In this document: positions 1 through 10,212 of the stretch, piece after piece
Numbering within the stretch: position 1 is the first letter of the stretch
How the letters are laid out: the number at the start of each line of letters is the position of its first letter
Source: an uncultured Christensenella sp.
GTDB lineage: Bacteria > Bacillota > Clostridia > Christensenellales > UBA3700
DNA: 64,000 nt
Direction of reading: 5' to 3'
NCBI GenBank assembly: GCA_949287655.1
Contig: CASEHD010000012.1
Span: forward strand, 59,146-123,145
Notes under the pieces: generated by a model
Told to the model about the DNA's origin: nothing
What the model saw: only the letters and a program-made list of their open reading frames with translations
Databases searched by the model: none
Position numbers and translations under genes: made by a program

Positions 1-3000
1 AAACGCCCAGCACGCACACCATACCCTTCATGGTATATTCGTAGTAGATACCGCCGCCGTCCGTAAACGTTACGGGAATGTCGTAAGCGTTCTTCCTCGC
101 TTGCTGGTTAGCCGGACTGTCGACGGGATTGTCTTCCAGGTAATACAGCGATACGCTTGAATTGACGTTCTGCGGCATATTGTTAAAGTCTGCGTAAACG
201 TTTATCTGACGCGTTGTGTATACCTTGATATAGTTGATTCGCTCGCCATTCTCATTAGTCTCGGTAATGATATCGTCCATGATATCGTCGGTGATCTCGC
301 CGGTGTAGACTTCGTAGTCGCCTTCGCACCAGTAAGTCATCATCAGGTCGACGTAACCTTCCCTGAGACCTCTGATCTCTTCGGAGAAGTTCGCAAAATA
401 AACGCCGCTGCTCGTATCATACATTACCGCTACGAAATCATAGCCGTAATATGCGTACGACAGATCGAGCACTCCGTTGTCTTTCTCAGCGATCGTCTTC
501 ATTCTGACCGGTACGGTAACGTTCTGATAGGTGCCGTCCGTCTTAGCGACTTTCGCTACCGCTTCGCCTTCCGCGCCCGAAGTAAACGTTATACCGGTGA
601 AATCCCACTCCGCTACGTTGACCGTCACAACTTCTGCTTCTTTCTCTTCGGTTTCGGTTCCTTTGTTCAAGGTATCGAATACTACGTCGAGGGTTGCTCC
701 GAATTCTTTATAAGTTCTGGTCGTCTGACCGTTCTCTGTCGAGGTCACGTATCCGAACGGGTCGAGCACGAGTTCTTCATACGCGTATATCGGCGCGTCT
801 TTTGCGACGACTTTGTATCTTATCGTGTAATTATTGAGTCCGTCCTTGGTAAGCATTACGGTGATCTCTCTGACCTCACTGCCTGCCATCGTGATCTCAA
901 TGTCGTCGACGCCTACCCACTGATATACGCCGACGTTCGCCTTCGAGCCGTCCGTGTAGACGACCTCTATCGACGACGGGAACGGATCTTCGCCCATATA
1001 CAGCACGTCGATCGGGTCTACCTCTAAGTAATCGCTGCCGCCTTCGCCCGCGCCCGGGATATTGAGCGAAGCGATCTCCATACCGTCGACGAACACGCCG
1101 ACGTTGGCCTTTTGCAGGAAGTTGGTCTGCAACGTGTCGGGATTGACGCCGTTTTGGGTCGCCGCCGCGCGGTATTCTTCTGTCAGGAAGCCGATCTCTA
1201 TCTGCCACTGCTCGCTGTAGCTCTCGTAGTCGGGAACATAGGTCAGCGGGTCGAGAAGATTGCCTGCGCCGTCATACCAGCGTATCGGCATTTCCATTAC
1301 CGCGTTCGAAGAGAACTGGATATATGCGGTGTCCGGGAAGTAAGCCAGCTTGCCTTCGTCGTCGAGCGCGTTGTATTCGTACGGGTGTACCGTGAAGATC
1401 TCCTTGGTCAGTTCCTCGTCGAAATAGACCGCGATGATCGAGTTCTTCACGACGTTGACCGTGATGTTCTTGTTCCACTTGAAGTAGCCGCCTTCGAGAG
1501 CGTCGTAACCTTCGGTGGCAGGATCGACGCCCTTTCTCGCGCCGTAATATGACGTGTCGAGGCTGACCGTGCCGCCGTATTTTCCTTCGCTCTGATAAGA
1601 AAGATTTGTCTCGTTGAACTGGTTTCCCTCAGTGTCTGTACTGATGTCGATGACGACGTTGACCTGTTCGTTGTAAGACTGGACCTTTCCGTCTCTGTCC
1701 TCATAATAGTAAGCCACCGCGGTGTCGGGTTTGATCGTCTCCTCGCTGTAACCTATCATATTGAGGAAGTATGTGTACGGGTTGATCTCCAGCGAGTCGA
1801 GCGTGCTGCCCAGACCCAGCGCGGAGACGACCTTTGTTTTTACGTTGACCGTAAGCGTGACCGTCTGAGCCGCCGCCGTCGACTGAGCTATAAGCGCCTG
1901 GACGGGAACGCTGATGTAAGTCATATCCGTCTGCTCCTTATTCTCAATCGCCGCTGCGGACTCTGTCGGGACTACCCACTGGTCGACAGGTATCCTCGTC
2001 GTCGCGCCGTCGGCATACTTGATGTACAGGTACTCGGGCGTAAACCTGTCTATCGTTCTGTCCGTCGAGGTAAAGTCGTAGAGGTCGATTTCGTAAGTGT
2101 TGGGTTCTGCGCCGCCTCCGACTATATCCGCTACCGTGCTGTCGAGGAAGTTGACCGTCATCGGCATCGTAACGCCGTTCTTGAACGTGACGTTGACCTG
2201 CTTCGTGTGAGCGGTGTACGAGTTCGCCGCGTAAGTGAACGTCGCCATATCCTCGGTACGGATGTTGCGCGTCTCGCCTGTCACGAGCTCTATCGTGATC
2301 TCTGTCTCGAGCGCGTCGTACGCGTGCGTCTCGATCGGGATTATCGTCCTGATCTCGTTCGCCGGCAATATGTTTACCGTGATCTCCAGCGTCCTGACTT
2401 CGCCGCTGAACGACGCTTCGCCTATCACGTACATCTGCGTCGCGGTCTTTTCTCCTCTTGACGCCGCGTCTTTCGCTATCTGCCATACGTTGAGCGCGTT
2501 CACCGTGTTCGACGTCAGCTGCGTGCCTTTGACTAACTCGCCGGCGTCGTTCTTTGTCGCGGCATAGAAAGTCACGTTGGACTTCTGAACGGTCGAGTTG
2601 TATTGATAACGCGCCGTCTTGTTGGCAAAATATTTGTTATAAAGTTCACTGTAAGCAGCCGAACTTGCGGCGGATATCTCTTCTGCCGTCGTCGCATTGT
2701 AGTTTCCGCTGTATTCGTACGGCTCGTAGTTGACGGACAGCGTTATGTCGCCCCAGTCGACTATGCCCGGAGTGCTTTCGCCGCTGACCGTGTTGTCCTC
2801 GCTTCCCACGCTGGAAGACTTATTGAACAGGTATATCTCAGTCTTATAATTCGAATTTCTCGAATTTGCCGTATAGGAAGTCGTTCTCTCGCCGCCGTTG
2901 TAAGTCGTATGCGAAAGTACCGTTCCGTCGTCGTCCGTGACCGCCTGATTGTCGTCGTATCCCTTTATGTAAAGGTTGGAGAACGTGCCGTCAAGCGTCG

Positions 3001-6000
3001 TGATACCCACGTTGAGCCTGTTGAATACCGGGAGCGGCAGCAGTCTCATAAGGATATCGTGTATCTCGTCGTAAACGCTGTTCAGAAGAGTGTCTGTGAC
3101 GAGCGGAGCGAGCGCGCTGCTTACCATGTTGGAAAGGACTTCTTTCAGCATCGGGGTAAGCTGAGCTTTCAGCGTCTCCCAGAAGCCTCTGGAGTCGTTG
3201 TTTACTCTGTCCCAGTTGACGTTCGCGAGATAGTTGCTGCCGAACATGTCGGGAGCGAGCTCCGCGAGGTTGAGGATCGTGTTCGGTCCGAATATCAGCG
3301 ACATCACGCCGTCGATCATCTTGTTGATCTCGTAAGCGTTGAAGGATACGTCGATGTTGAACACGCCCGCCGACGTAAGTCTTACGTCAATACCGCCGTT
3401 GAGCAGTTTGATCACGTCAAGGTCTGCAAACAACGCGCTGAACGGACTCTCTTCTTCTGCCGTATCTCCTTCGGCAAGAGCGAGCGCTTCCGCTCCTCCC
3501 GCGCTCATCGCAGCCGTTTCGGTACCCTGAGCCGCCGCGTCTATCTGATCGATAAGACCCTGGAACAGCTCTCCGAGCGTGGTGACCAGATCTAGATCTA
3601 TGTCAATTGCAACGTAATTGCCCAGGTCGACGACCAGATTAATGTTGTTCTTAGCAAGATATACGGACATCTTGCCCGCGTTGTAGTTGAGCGCGAGGTA
3701 CGCCAGCGCCTTCGTGTTGGACGTCGAAGTCGTGTCGTTGAAGTCGCTGTCCGCGTTTACTCTCGCAATCGTCACGAGAAGCGCACCCGCCGGGACCGTC
3801 GGGGTCTCCGCGGCGTCTGCAAGAACTCTCTGAGCTTTAAGCTTTTCAACCGAAAGTCTGAGGTATTTTGCCGAACCGCCGGTATCTATGTTGTTGCTGA
3901 GCACGTCGATCGACAACGCTATGTCGAGGTTGTCGAGAAGAGTCTTAGCCATCGTTGCGCCGTTGGTCGCGTCTACGTCCGGCACGGAAGTGTTGACTAT
4001 TACTTCGTCGTCTTCGCTTTGCTTACCGACCTGCAACTTGAATGCGGAATTGAAATCCACAACGTCGCTGAGCCCGAGGCCGAGGTTGATCTCGCCGTCG
4101 ACCATGTCGAGCTCGAGCCCGAGGTCAATGTCGAATCCTAGGCCGATGCCGAGCAGCGACGAGAATATCTTGTCGATGGTCGGAGCGGTCAGATCGACGA
4201 ACAGGCTGACGTTTTCAGCGTGTACGCCTGTGAGCAGCATCATTATCAGATCCATCGTCTGGTCGCCTTCCTCTTCCGCCGCGGGTTCAGCCATATTCAG
4301 ACCCTGAGCGATCTCGCCGGCGATCTCGTCAAGCTGAACATTCTCTTCGGGAGAAAGCAGACCGTTGATGATATCGGTAAGATTGAGGTCGCCGATATTG
4401 GCTATCATATCGTCGAGGTAACCGATCAGCAGCGATACCAGATTGCTGTTGGAAAGCTTGAACGCAAACAGTCCGAGTCCCGAGAGGTCGACTATTATGT
4501 CGCCGCCCGTGATACCGAGGCTGAGTATTTCTTTCTCTCCGTATTTGAACGCGAGAAGCAGCTTTGAATTGGTGACGACTTCAAGGTCGAGGTCCCACTG
4601 CAAAGTGACCGTCGAAACGCTGTTCCAGTCGTCGAGGTACATGTCTATCGGAAGATCAAGATACTGTCCCTGCGATACCAATATATTATTGATTATCTTA
4701 GTAAAGTCTATATGACTGTCATAAGTAGCCAGATCCATCGTGACGTCGATCGACATAAAGCCTACCGTATCGATGATTGCCCGGATAAGGTCGTCGGTAT
4801 AGCTTGAGACCGCCGCCACTACTCTGTCCTTCGTCTCCGTCAGTTTATCGCGCACGTAACCGACGGTGAACGGATAGTCTTCCGTGCCGATCTCTATCTC
4901 CATCAGGAAGTTCTGCGACTGATTCTCTTCTTCGGGCTGCATAAAGTCGCCGGCAGCGGTTATCGTCCAGCCTTCCGTACGCGTAATATCCATATCTATG
5001 GCGAGGTCGATCGTGCTCAGATCGAAACCTCCCAGGTCTACGCCCACCTGATTGAGCAGCTTACCGACCGCGCCGAGGGTAAGCGAAGCATAAACTTTTT
5101 CCGCATTGAGTCCGAGTATTATCGAACCGAAATCGGAAAGAGTCGTGCCCGCCGCCGTGCCGTCGCTTTCCGTAAACAGCGCGCTTTCAGAAACTTCGCC
5201 CGAAGAGCTGTCGTCTCCTCCCAGCAGCGACATTATGTCGAGCTCAAGGTCGAAATCGTTGAGCAACTGATCGCCGATCTTTATCTTGTCGAACAGATCG
5301 AGCAACGTCTGCACGAAGTCGAATTCAATGCTCAGCTTGGGCAGCGTTATGTTCATTATCTTGACGTTGGACAGGTCGAGAAGAATGTACGGTTTCCATT
5401 CTCCGGTACCGGTGCTGGCGTCCTGCGTATAGAAGCCGTATACACCCAGCATTACGGTGCCCGCGGTCATACCGGTCATTCCGCCGACGCTTATGTCTTC
5501 AAGCGCGGTGATCTCGATCGCGAACATTGAGTTCGCTCTGGTGTTCCTGTCTATCGATATCATTACCGAAAGCCCGACGTTCATATAGAAGTCCTCGGTG
5601 AAAGTCCACTCGAGAGGTACGCCCTCCAGCTCCTTGAGACCGAGATTTCCCAGGAATTTTCCTATCGCATAAGTGCCTTCGTTGAACGTGATTTTAGCTC
5701 TTGCGTTGAGATCTACGCCGGAAAGCACAGAGCTGAGCAGATTGCCGAGATTGCTCTCGTAATCGGTCAGCGCGAGTTTTTCGTCGATATACTCCGCAAG
5801 AGTGGCAGCGTCCGACTCAGTAAATTCGTTCTGCGTGAATCCGAGCATGAAGTTGTGCGCCTTAAGTTTTACTTCGATCGGATCGCTCGTAACTATGTTG
5901 CCGGCGTCGTCTACGACGTTATTGCCTTCCTCATCCTTATCCGGAACGCCGACGGTTGCGGTTATTTCAACGCTTTCGAGCCCTTCGTCGAACATATTGA

Positions 6001-8284
6001 GCGCCACTTTGCCGTCAAGGGCTATCGGAAGCTCTATCGGACTGTCGCCCATAAACTGGTTGATCGCCGCAAACAGCTTCTGATTGACTTCTACGATTAT
6101 CTGATCGTCGTTAGCGTACAGACATTCTTCAAAGCCGACTACGCTGGCGACCGCCGTGATAAGAGTCTGGATAGTCGGAGTGATGTAAACGACTTCTTCG
6201 CCCGTCGTTTCGTCGTCCGCTATCGTGACGATATCTCTGCCCGACTGAGAGAGGGAGAGCTCTTTCGCGCCGGTCTTATAATCGTCCCAGTCGGTGCCGA
6301 AATAACCGTCTATCGCCGTCGTGACCATATCCACCAGATAAGATACGACGCCTTTGAGATTTATTCCGTCGACTCTGATATTGTCCGCCTTCCAGTAATT
6401 GGGCATCATACTGTTGAGGGACACGTAAAGGGATCCGTTGCGGTAATAAATGCCGAGAAGCATCGGTACCTTATCGTTGAGGATGATGTTTCCGTCCCTG
6501 TCAACAGCGTATATTTCAAGTGCTATGAGATTATTGTCGTCCTCGCTTTCAAGATAGTTGAGATCGAGGTCGATATTTGCTTTAATCCTGTATCCGAATT
6601 CGGAATGCAGGACGAGAGTGTCTTCCGGCAGCCCAAGATCGGGCGCAAACAGATTGACGAGTTTAGCAACGTCAAGTCCGTTTTCGTCGCTGTAAAGCTG
6701 CAGGTCGAGATCGAATTGGATATTGCTGAGCGAGAAGTCTCTGGTCTCTTCGTTTTCGATGTCCGCTATCACGGATGTAAAGTCTATCGGATCGGTCGTT
6801 CTGATATCCGCCTTGTCGATTATCCAGCCGAATACCTGACCTTCGACGTCGTTATCGGGATCGTTGTCTTCGGCAACGAGCTGCATCTGAGTCACAACCG
6901 TCTTCTTCGCCGTTTCGTCGTATTCGGTATCGGCGTACATATAGACTTTAAGCTGAGGTATGTTGCTGTTCAGCCAATCGAACAACGGGGTCAGATTGAG
7001 GTTGATGCCTATGAGCGAGCCGATATCGAACATACCGATAAGCGTATTGATACTGCTGACCAACGAATTGAGCTTTATCTCAAACTGATAGGATTCGTTT
7101 ATGATCTGATCGTCGGCAAGTCTCTTCGTAGCCGTATAGTAAGGCGAGTTGAACAACAGGTTGATCAGCGTGCCCGCTATATCTATACCGCCGATGGAAT
7201 CCTTCAGCGAATCGAGCAGCTCGTTCACGTCAAGGTCGACCAGCAGGTCGCCCAGGAACGCCACGACGTAGTCGGGTTTGATATCGCTGAAATGCACCAG
7301 CGGATTGCCGTCGCCGAGGTCCATATACATATCGTTTCCGATAAAGTAAACGGCGAACGTAGTCTTATCCAGCATCGTGACCCTGAACATAAATTCGTTC
7401 TGCCCGCCTACGACGAAATTGCCCTGCATGTCTATCTGCGCGGTGCCGCTGTCCGTCGTCATCGTAGTCTGCAGATCGAGCGTCGCGGTCGTCTGCGGAT
7501 CAGGGAACAGCCCGAAGATCGTCTCAAGAGAACTCTTCGCGTTCCTGTATTCCTTTATGTACTCGTATTCCTTGTCGCCTTCGTCTTCCGCCCACTTAGC
7601 GTAAAGCGTAATATCCTTTGTCACGTTGTACGGGAATGTCACCGGGTTGCCGACCAGACGACTGCTGGTATACCAGCCTGCGAACACCATGCCCGTCTTT
7701 GTCGTTACGGGCAGAGTATTTATCCTCGTGCATACCATATCGTCCACCGGAGTGCCGCCGTTCGTGACGAACGTGACGGTATAACCCGAATCGGTACCGG
7801 TAGACCATTTGGCATAAAAAGTCGTGTCCTTTTCAAGGATGTACGGATAGGTGACCGCCGTCCTGTAATTCGAATCGAGATACCACCCCTGGAAAGTATA
7901 CCCTTCCCTTTCGGGCGCGGTCGGCGCAAGTTTAAGCTTCGCCACCGACTGGGTCGTATTGTCCGCCCCGGGGCTGACGAGCGTAAGCGTAAACTTCTGC
8001 AGATACTTGGCGTATAAAGTCAGTTCCGACTTCAACTCCATCGGGAAAGTCGCCTTGTTCTGCAATTCCGCATCGGTGTACCAATCGTCGAATTCGTAGC
8101 CTTCTTTCGTCGGAGCTACGGGCGCCACTTTCAGATCCGTAAGATTGCGGACCTGAATGTCGTCTCCGAGATCGAGAGTGACGGGATAAGTAACTTCTTC
8201 AGGCGTACAGCCTATTACCGTCACAAGCACCAATGCGAGGATAACAATTAAAACAGATGTTACCAGCAATGCTTTCTTTCTCAT
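1..8284 (-). CDS. Giant surface lipoprotein with InlB-type repeats (3' end outside window)
   Basis: The frame is open from the ATG at 8284 to the window edge, so at least 2,760 residues are encoded and the C-terminus is missing. A GGGAGAA ribosome site precedes the ATG. Residues 1-26 form a lipoprotein signal (K-rich start, long hydrophobic run, lipobox VIGC with Cys26). Three InlB B-type (Listeria-Bacteroides) repeats follow at roughly 45-210, recognisable by GWY and TLYAKW motifs. The next ~1,700 residues are a repetitive series of beta-rich segments with phrases such as GSLYVSLN alternating with helices of the form LLVDLDVNELLDSL. The last part seen has Ig-like segments with YADGATTRIPV and YTDGSKANVGV. 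It is probably anchored on the outer face of the membrane. The function is unknown; adhesion or envelope structure is a guess. It lies downstream of a two-component system on the same strand. Confidence 0.85.
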   Translation of the reverse strand, partial: MRKKALLVTSVLIVILALVLVTVIGCTPEEVTYPVTLDLGDDIQVRNLTDLKVAPVAPTKEGYEFDDWYTDAELQNKATFPMELKSELTLYAKYLQKFTLTLVSPGADNTTQSVAKLKLAPTAPEREGYTFQGWYLDSNYRTAVTYPYILEKDTTFYAKWSTGTDSGYTVTFVTNGGTPVDDMVCTRINTLPVTTKTGMVFAGWYTSSRLVGNPVTFPYNVTKDITLYAKWAEDEGDKEYEYIKEYRNAKSSLETIFGLFPDPQTTATLDLQTTMTTDSGTAQIDMQGNFVVGGQNEFMFRVTMLDKTTFAVYFIGNDMYMDLGDGNPLVHFSDIKPDYVVAFLGDLLVDLDVNELLDSLKDSIGGIDIAGTLINLLFNSPYYTATKRLADDQIINESYQFEIKLNSLVSSINTLIGMFDIGSLIGINLNLTPLFDWLNSNIPQLKVYMYADTEYDETAKKTVVTQMQLVAEDNDPDNDVEGQVFGWIIDKADIRTTDPIDFTSVIADIENEETRDFSLSNIQFDLDLQLYSDENGLDVAKLVNLFAPDLGLPEDTLVLHSEFGYRIKANIDLDLNYLESEDDNNLIALEIYAVDRDGNIILNDKVPMLLGIYYRNGSLYVSLNSMMPNYWKADNIRVDGINLKGVVSYLVDMVTTAIDGYFGTDWDDYKTGAKELSLSQSGRDIVTIADDETTGEEVVYITPTIQTLITAVASVVGFEECLYANDDQIIVEVNQKLFAAINQFMGDSPIELPIALDGKVALNMFDEGLESVEITATVGVPDKDEEGNNVVDDAGNIVTSDPIEVKLKAHNFMLGFTQNEFTESDAATLAEYIDEKLALTDYESNLGNLLSSVLSGVDLNARAKITFNEGTYAIGKFLGNLGLKELEGVPLEWTFTEDFYMNVGLSVMISIDRNTRANSMFAIEITALEDISVGGMTGMTAGTVMLGVYGFYTQDASTGTGEWKPYILLDLSNVKIMNITLPKLSIEFDFVQTLLDLFDKIKIGDQLLNDFDLELDIMSLLGGDDSSSGEVSESALFTESDGTAAGTTLSDFGSIILGLNAEKVYASLTLGAVGKLLNQVGVDLGGFDLSTIDLAIDMDITRTEGWTITAAGDFMQPEEENQSQNFLMEIEIGTEDYPFTVGYVRDKLTETKDRVVAAVSSYTDDLIRAIIDTVGFMSIDVTMDLATYDSHIDFTKIINNILVSQGQYLDLPIDMYLDDWNSVSTVTLQWDLDLEVVTNSKLLLAFKYGEKEILSLGITGGDIIVDLSGLGLFAFKLSNSNLVSLLIGYLDDMIANIGDLNLTDIINGLLSPEENVQLDEIAGEIAQGLNMAEPAAEEEGDQTMDLIMMLLTGVHAENVSLFVDLTAPTIDKIFSSLLGIGLGFDIDLGLELDMVDGEINLGLGLSDVVDFNSAFKLQVGKQSEDDEVIVNTSVPDVDATNGATMAKTLLDNLDIALSIDVLSNNIDTGGSAKYLRLSVEKLKAQRVLADAAETPTVPAGALLVTIARVNADSDFNDTTSTSNTKALAYLALNYNAGKMSVYLAKNNINLVVDLGNYVAIDIDLDLVTTLGELFQGLIDQIDAAAQGTETAAMSAGGAEALALAEGDTAEEESPFSALFADLDVIKLLNGGIDVRLTSAGVFNIDVSFNAYEINKMIDGVMSLIFGPNTILNLAELAPDMFGSNYLANVNWDRVNNDSRGFWETLKAQLTPMLKEVLSNMVSSALAPLVTDTLLNSVYDEIHDILMRLLPLPVFNRLNVGITTLDGTFSNLYIKGYDDNQAVTDDDGTVLSHTTYNGGERTTSYTANSRNSNYKTEIYLFNKSSSVGSEDNTVSGESTPGIVDWGDITLSVNYEPYEYSGNYNATTAEEISAASSAAYSELYNKYFANKTARYQYNSTVQKSNVTFYAATKNDAGELVKGTQLTSNTVNALNVWQIAKDAASRGEKTATQMYVIGEASFSGEVRTLEITVNILPANEIRTIIPIETHAYDALETEITIELVTGETRNIRTEDMATFTYAANSYTAHTKQVNVTFKNGVTMPMTVNFLDSTVADIVGGGAEPNTYEIDLYDFTSTDRTIDRFTPEYLYIKYADGATTRIPVDQWVVPTESAAAIENKEQTDMTYISVPVQALIAQSTAAAQTVTLTVNVKTKVVSALGLGSTLDSLEINPYTYFLNMIGYSEETIKPDTAVAYYYEDRDGKVQSYNEQVNVVIDISTDTEGNQFNETNLSYQSEGKYGGTVSLDTSYYGARKGVDPATEGYDALEGGYFKWNKNITVNVVKNSIIAVYFDEELTKEIFTVHPYEYNALDDEGKLAYFPDTAYIQFSSNAVMEMPIRWYDGAGNLLDPLTYVPDYESYSEQWQIEIGFLTEEYRAAATQNGVNPDTLQTNFLQKANVGVFVDGMEIASLNIPGAGEGGSDYLEVDPIDVLYMGEDPFPSSIEVVYTDGSKANVGVYQWVGVDDIEITMAGSEVREITVMLTKDGLNNYTIRYKVVAKDAPIYAYEELVLDPFGYVTSTENGQTTRTYKEFGATLDVVFDTLNKGTETEEKEAEVVTVNVAEWDFTGITFTSGAEGEAVAKVAKTDGTYQNVTVPVRMKTIAEKDNGVLDLSYAYYGYDFVAVMYDTSSGVYFANFSEEIRGLREGYVDLMMTYWCEGDYEVYTGEITDDIMDDIITETNENGERINYIKVYTTRQINVYADFNNMPQNVNSSVSLYYLEDNPVDSPANQQARKNAYDIPVTFTDGGGIYYEYTMKGMVCVLGV

Positions 8285-8323
8285 AACACATTCTCCCATA
8301 TTTTTTCGCACGCATATCATTAC

Positions 8324-8337
8324 CTGCACGCGTGCAG
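8324..8337. promoter_or_regulatory. 14-bp perfect palindrome upstream of the giant lipoprotein
   Basis: CTGCACGCGTGCAG is a perfect palindrome 40 bp upstream of the lipoprotein start, in its probable 5' leader or promoter. It could be an operator, possibly for the adjacent response regulator, but nothing in the sequence links the two. Confidence 0.35.
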
Positions 8338-8817
8338 TTGTTCACTTTTAATATTGCTGGAAGCCGCTTAAAAATTCCTTAAAGATTTTTTATATGTATA
8401 AACGATTTTGTCTGAAAACCCTGTATTATCAACACATTTCACATAATTTTAATAATTCGCTTTAAAATTGTTTTTACATAAATTTTACATTGTTTTCAGG
8501 CGTTTTTCGCACTTTCAGACGGTATAAGGCTGACTTTGCAACGCGAACGATGTGAAAACGTAAGCCGCAAAGCGCCCCGGAGCTTATTGACCCGACATTG
8601 TTTTTTACACTCTTTTTAATTGTATTTTCGATAAAAACAGTTAAAATACGAAAGCCGTTTCCCTGCCCGCCGTCCCGACGGAGAGGAAGAATATCCGCGC
8701 GCGGTAAAATTGGAACGGACTGCGTTTTTCTTCTTATCGGAACGCGCTTTACCGCGTCATTTAGACCGTTACCCGACGCCGGAAAGCTCTCTCAAAGGAA
8801 TCCGGCGGCAATAAAAT
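8338..8817. other. Gene-free leader and spacer region
   Basis: This AT-rich spacer separates the giant lipoprotein from the histidine kinase terminator. A TTGATA hexamer and several TATA-like boxes are present on the minus strand near 8390-8440, but none makes a convincing -35/-10 pair. A short frame on the plus strand (8598-8819) has no ribosome site and no recognisable features. I see no RNA gene. Confidence 0.5.
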
Positions 8818-8840
8818 AGCGGCATAAAGCCGCTTTTTTC
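8818..8840. terminator. Hairpin terminator downstream of the histidine kinase
   Basis: AGCGGC and GCCGCT arms around a short AT loop, followed by a T run on the plus strand and a looser T-rich stretch on the minus strand. It lies about 50 bp past the histidine kinase stop. Confidence 0.6.
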
Positions 8841-8886
8841 AGAATTTTTTTGATGTTATTCAGATCTTTTGAGACTTTCCCGCCGC

Positions 8887-10149
8887 TTATTTTTTCGGTT
8901 TTACCGCGAATTCGATCTCGACGATAAAGCCGTGAGGAACGTTATTCCTGACGTATATCTTACCGCCCAGCGAGCGCGCTATCTCCTTGACTATCGCAAG
9001 CCCGAGCCCCGCGCCGCCGGTCTTGCCGTTTCTCGACTCGTCGCTGCGGTAAAAGCGATCGAATATCTTTTGCATATCCGCTTCATCCACGCCCTTTCCG
9101 GTATCTCTTACGCTCAGATAGATCTTGTTTTCTTTCGCGGTCAGGAATACGCCTACCGTCTCGCCCGCCGCCGTATATTTCAACGCGTTGTCAAGAAGAG
9201 CTATCAGCATCTGGCGGTATTTGTCCTTGTCCGTCGTGAACGTTATCCCGTCGTTTATCCCGTCGACGAACTCCTTTTCGTCCATTTCGCACATCATCGC
9301 GAAAGGTTCGACTACATCTCTCGTAAGATCGCTGATGTCCACGTCTTCCATGTTGAGAATGGTCCTGTTGGAATCGGACGACGACAATATCAGCATTTCC
9401 CTTATCATCCTTTTCAGCCGCTGAGTCTCGTTGATCGCGCTGACCAGTTCTTCGGAAACGTCCTCCACTTTCTTGTCGGGATTTGCAAGCGCCGCCGATA
9501 TTTTCGTATTTATTATAGCGAGCGGAGTGTTGAATTCGTGAGAGATATCCGATATCAGCCTCGCATTCCTTTCGAGCGATCTGACAAGCGGTTTGGTCTG
9601 GCTCTTGACCGCGAAAATACCCGTAAAACTTTGCACTACGAACGCGAAAGTTATCATCAGCGAACATATCAGAAGTATACTGTCTTTCAGCGCGTCCGAA
9701 GTGGAAAGATCTATATACACCCTTACGTAAACCGCCTTTTCGTTGTACGGCGCGCTCATAGTATGCGTCGCCGCGAGATAGGACGAACCGCCTATCTCCA
9801 TCTGCACCAGGCTGTAATATTCGGAAGGCAAAGAATAGGAAACTCCTTCGTAATCGTAATTACCGAAGCCTTCCTCTGCAATAAGCTGTTTGTTGATATC
9901 GTAATATACGATTATATAGTCAGGATAAACGCGTTCAAGCGCCTCTTTCGATTTTACCTCGCTCTGAGACAAACGCTCCGCCGCAAGCTCAACGTCTTCT
10001 GAATTGTATTTGAAAAACGAGTAATTCACGCCGACCACGAGACTGACGATCGCGATTATAAGCATAAGCAAAGGAATGACGACGTCCGTGATAACGAGCG
10101 CGCCGACCTGTGAAATTATCGCCTTGTTGTCAGCTTTCTTTCCGTACAT
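8887..10149 (-). CDS. Two-component sensor histidine kinase
   Basis: A 420-residue membrane sensor kinase. It has two transmembrane helices (about 16-42 and 172-197) flanking an extracytoplasmic sensor domain. The HisKA dimerisation domain has the H-box SHEFNTPL with phosphoacceptor His204. The HATPase domain has the N-box LLDNALKY, G1 box DTGKG and G2 box GAGLGLAIV. All catalytic motifs are intact. It phosphorylates the response regulator encoded 63 bp upstream on the same strand, and the two are almost certainly one operon. The signal is unknown. The gene next to it on the far side is the giant surface lipoprotein, so envelope regulation is plausible but unproven. Confidence 0.95.
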   Translation of the reverse strand: MYGKKADNKAIISQVGALVITDVVIPLLMLIIAIVSLVVGVNYSFFKYNSEDVELAAERLSQSEVKSKEALERVYPDYIIVYYDINKQLIAEEGFGNYDYEGVSYSLPSEYYSLVQMEIGGSSYLAATHTMSAPYNEKAVYVRVYIDLSTSDALKDSILLICSLMITFAFVVQSFTGIFAVKSQTKPLVRSLERNARLISDISHEFNTPLAIINTKISAALANPDKKVEDVSEELVSAINETQRLKRMIREMLILSSSDSNRTILNMEDVDISDLTRDVVEPFAMMCEMDEKEFVDGINDGITFTTDKDKYRQMLIALLDNALKYTAAGETVGVFLTAKENKIYLSVRDTGKGVDEADMQKIFDRFYRSDESRNGKTGGAGLGLAIVKEIARSLGGKIYVRNNVPHGFIVEIEFAVKPKK

Positions 10150-10212
10150 GTTCAGTTTGAAGACATGGTCTCCTTATCTCCGCCGCGCGACTGCGTTCCG
10201 CGCACGTAATGG

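Noticed and set aside
5855..8017. 720-codon open frame on the plus strand
   Set aside because: It lies antisense to the giant lipoprotein, has no ribosome site and its Arg/Val/Tyr-rich translation matches no family. It is a by-product of the codon use of the real gene, as are similar long frames at 2603-3595 and 13742-14629.
8869..10002. 377-codon plus-strand frame
   Set aside because: Exactly antisense to the histidine kinase, whose motifs are complete; no independent support.
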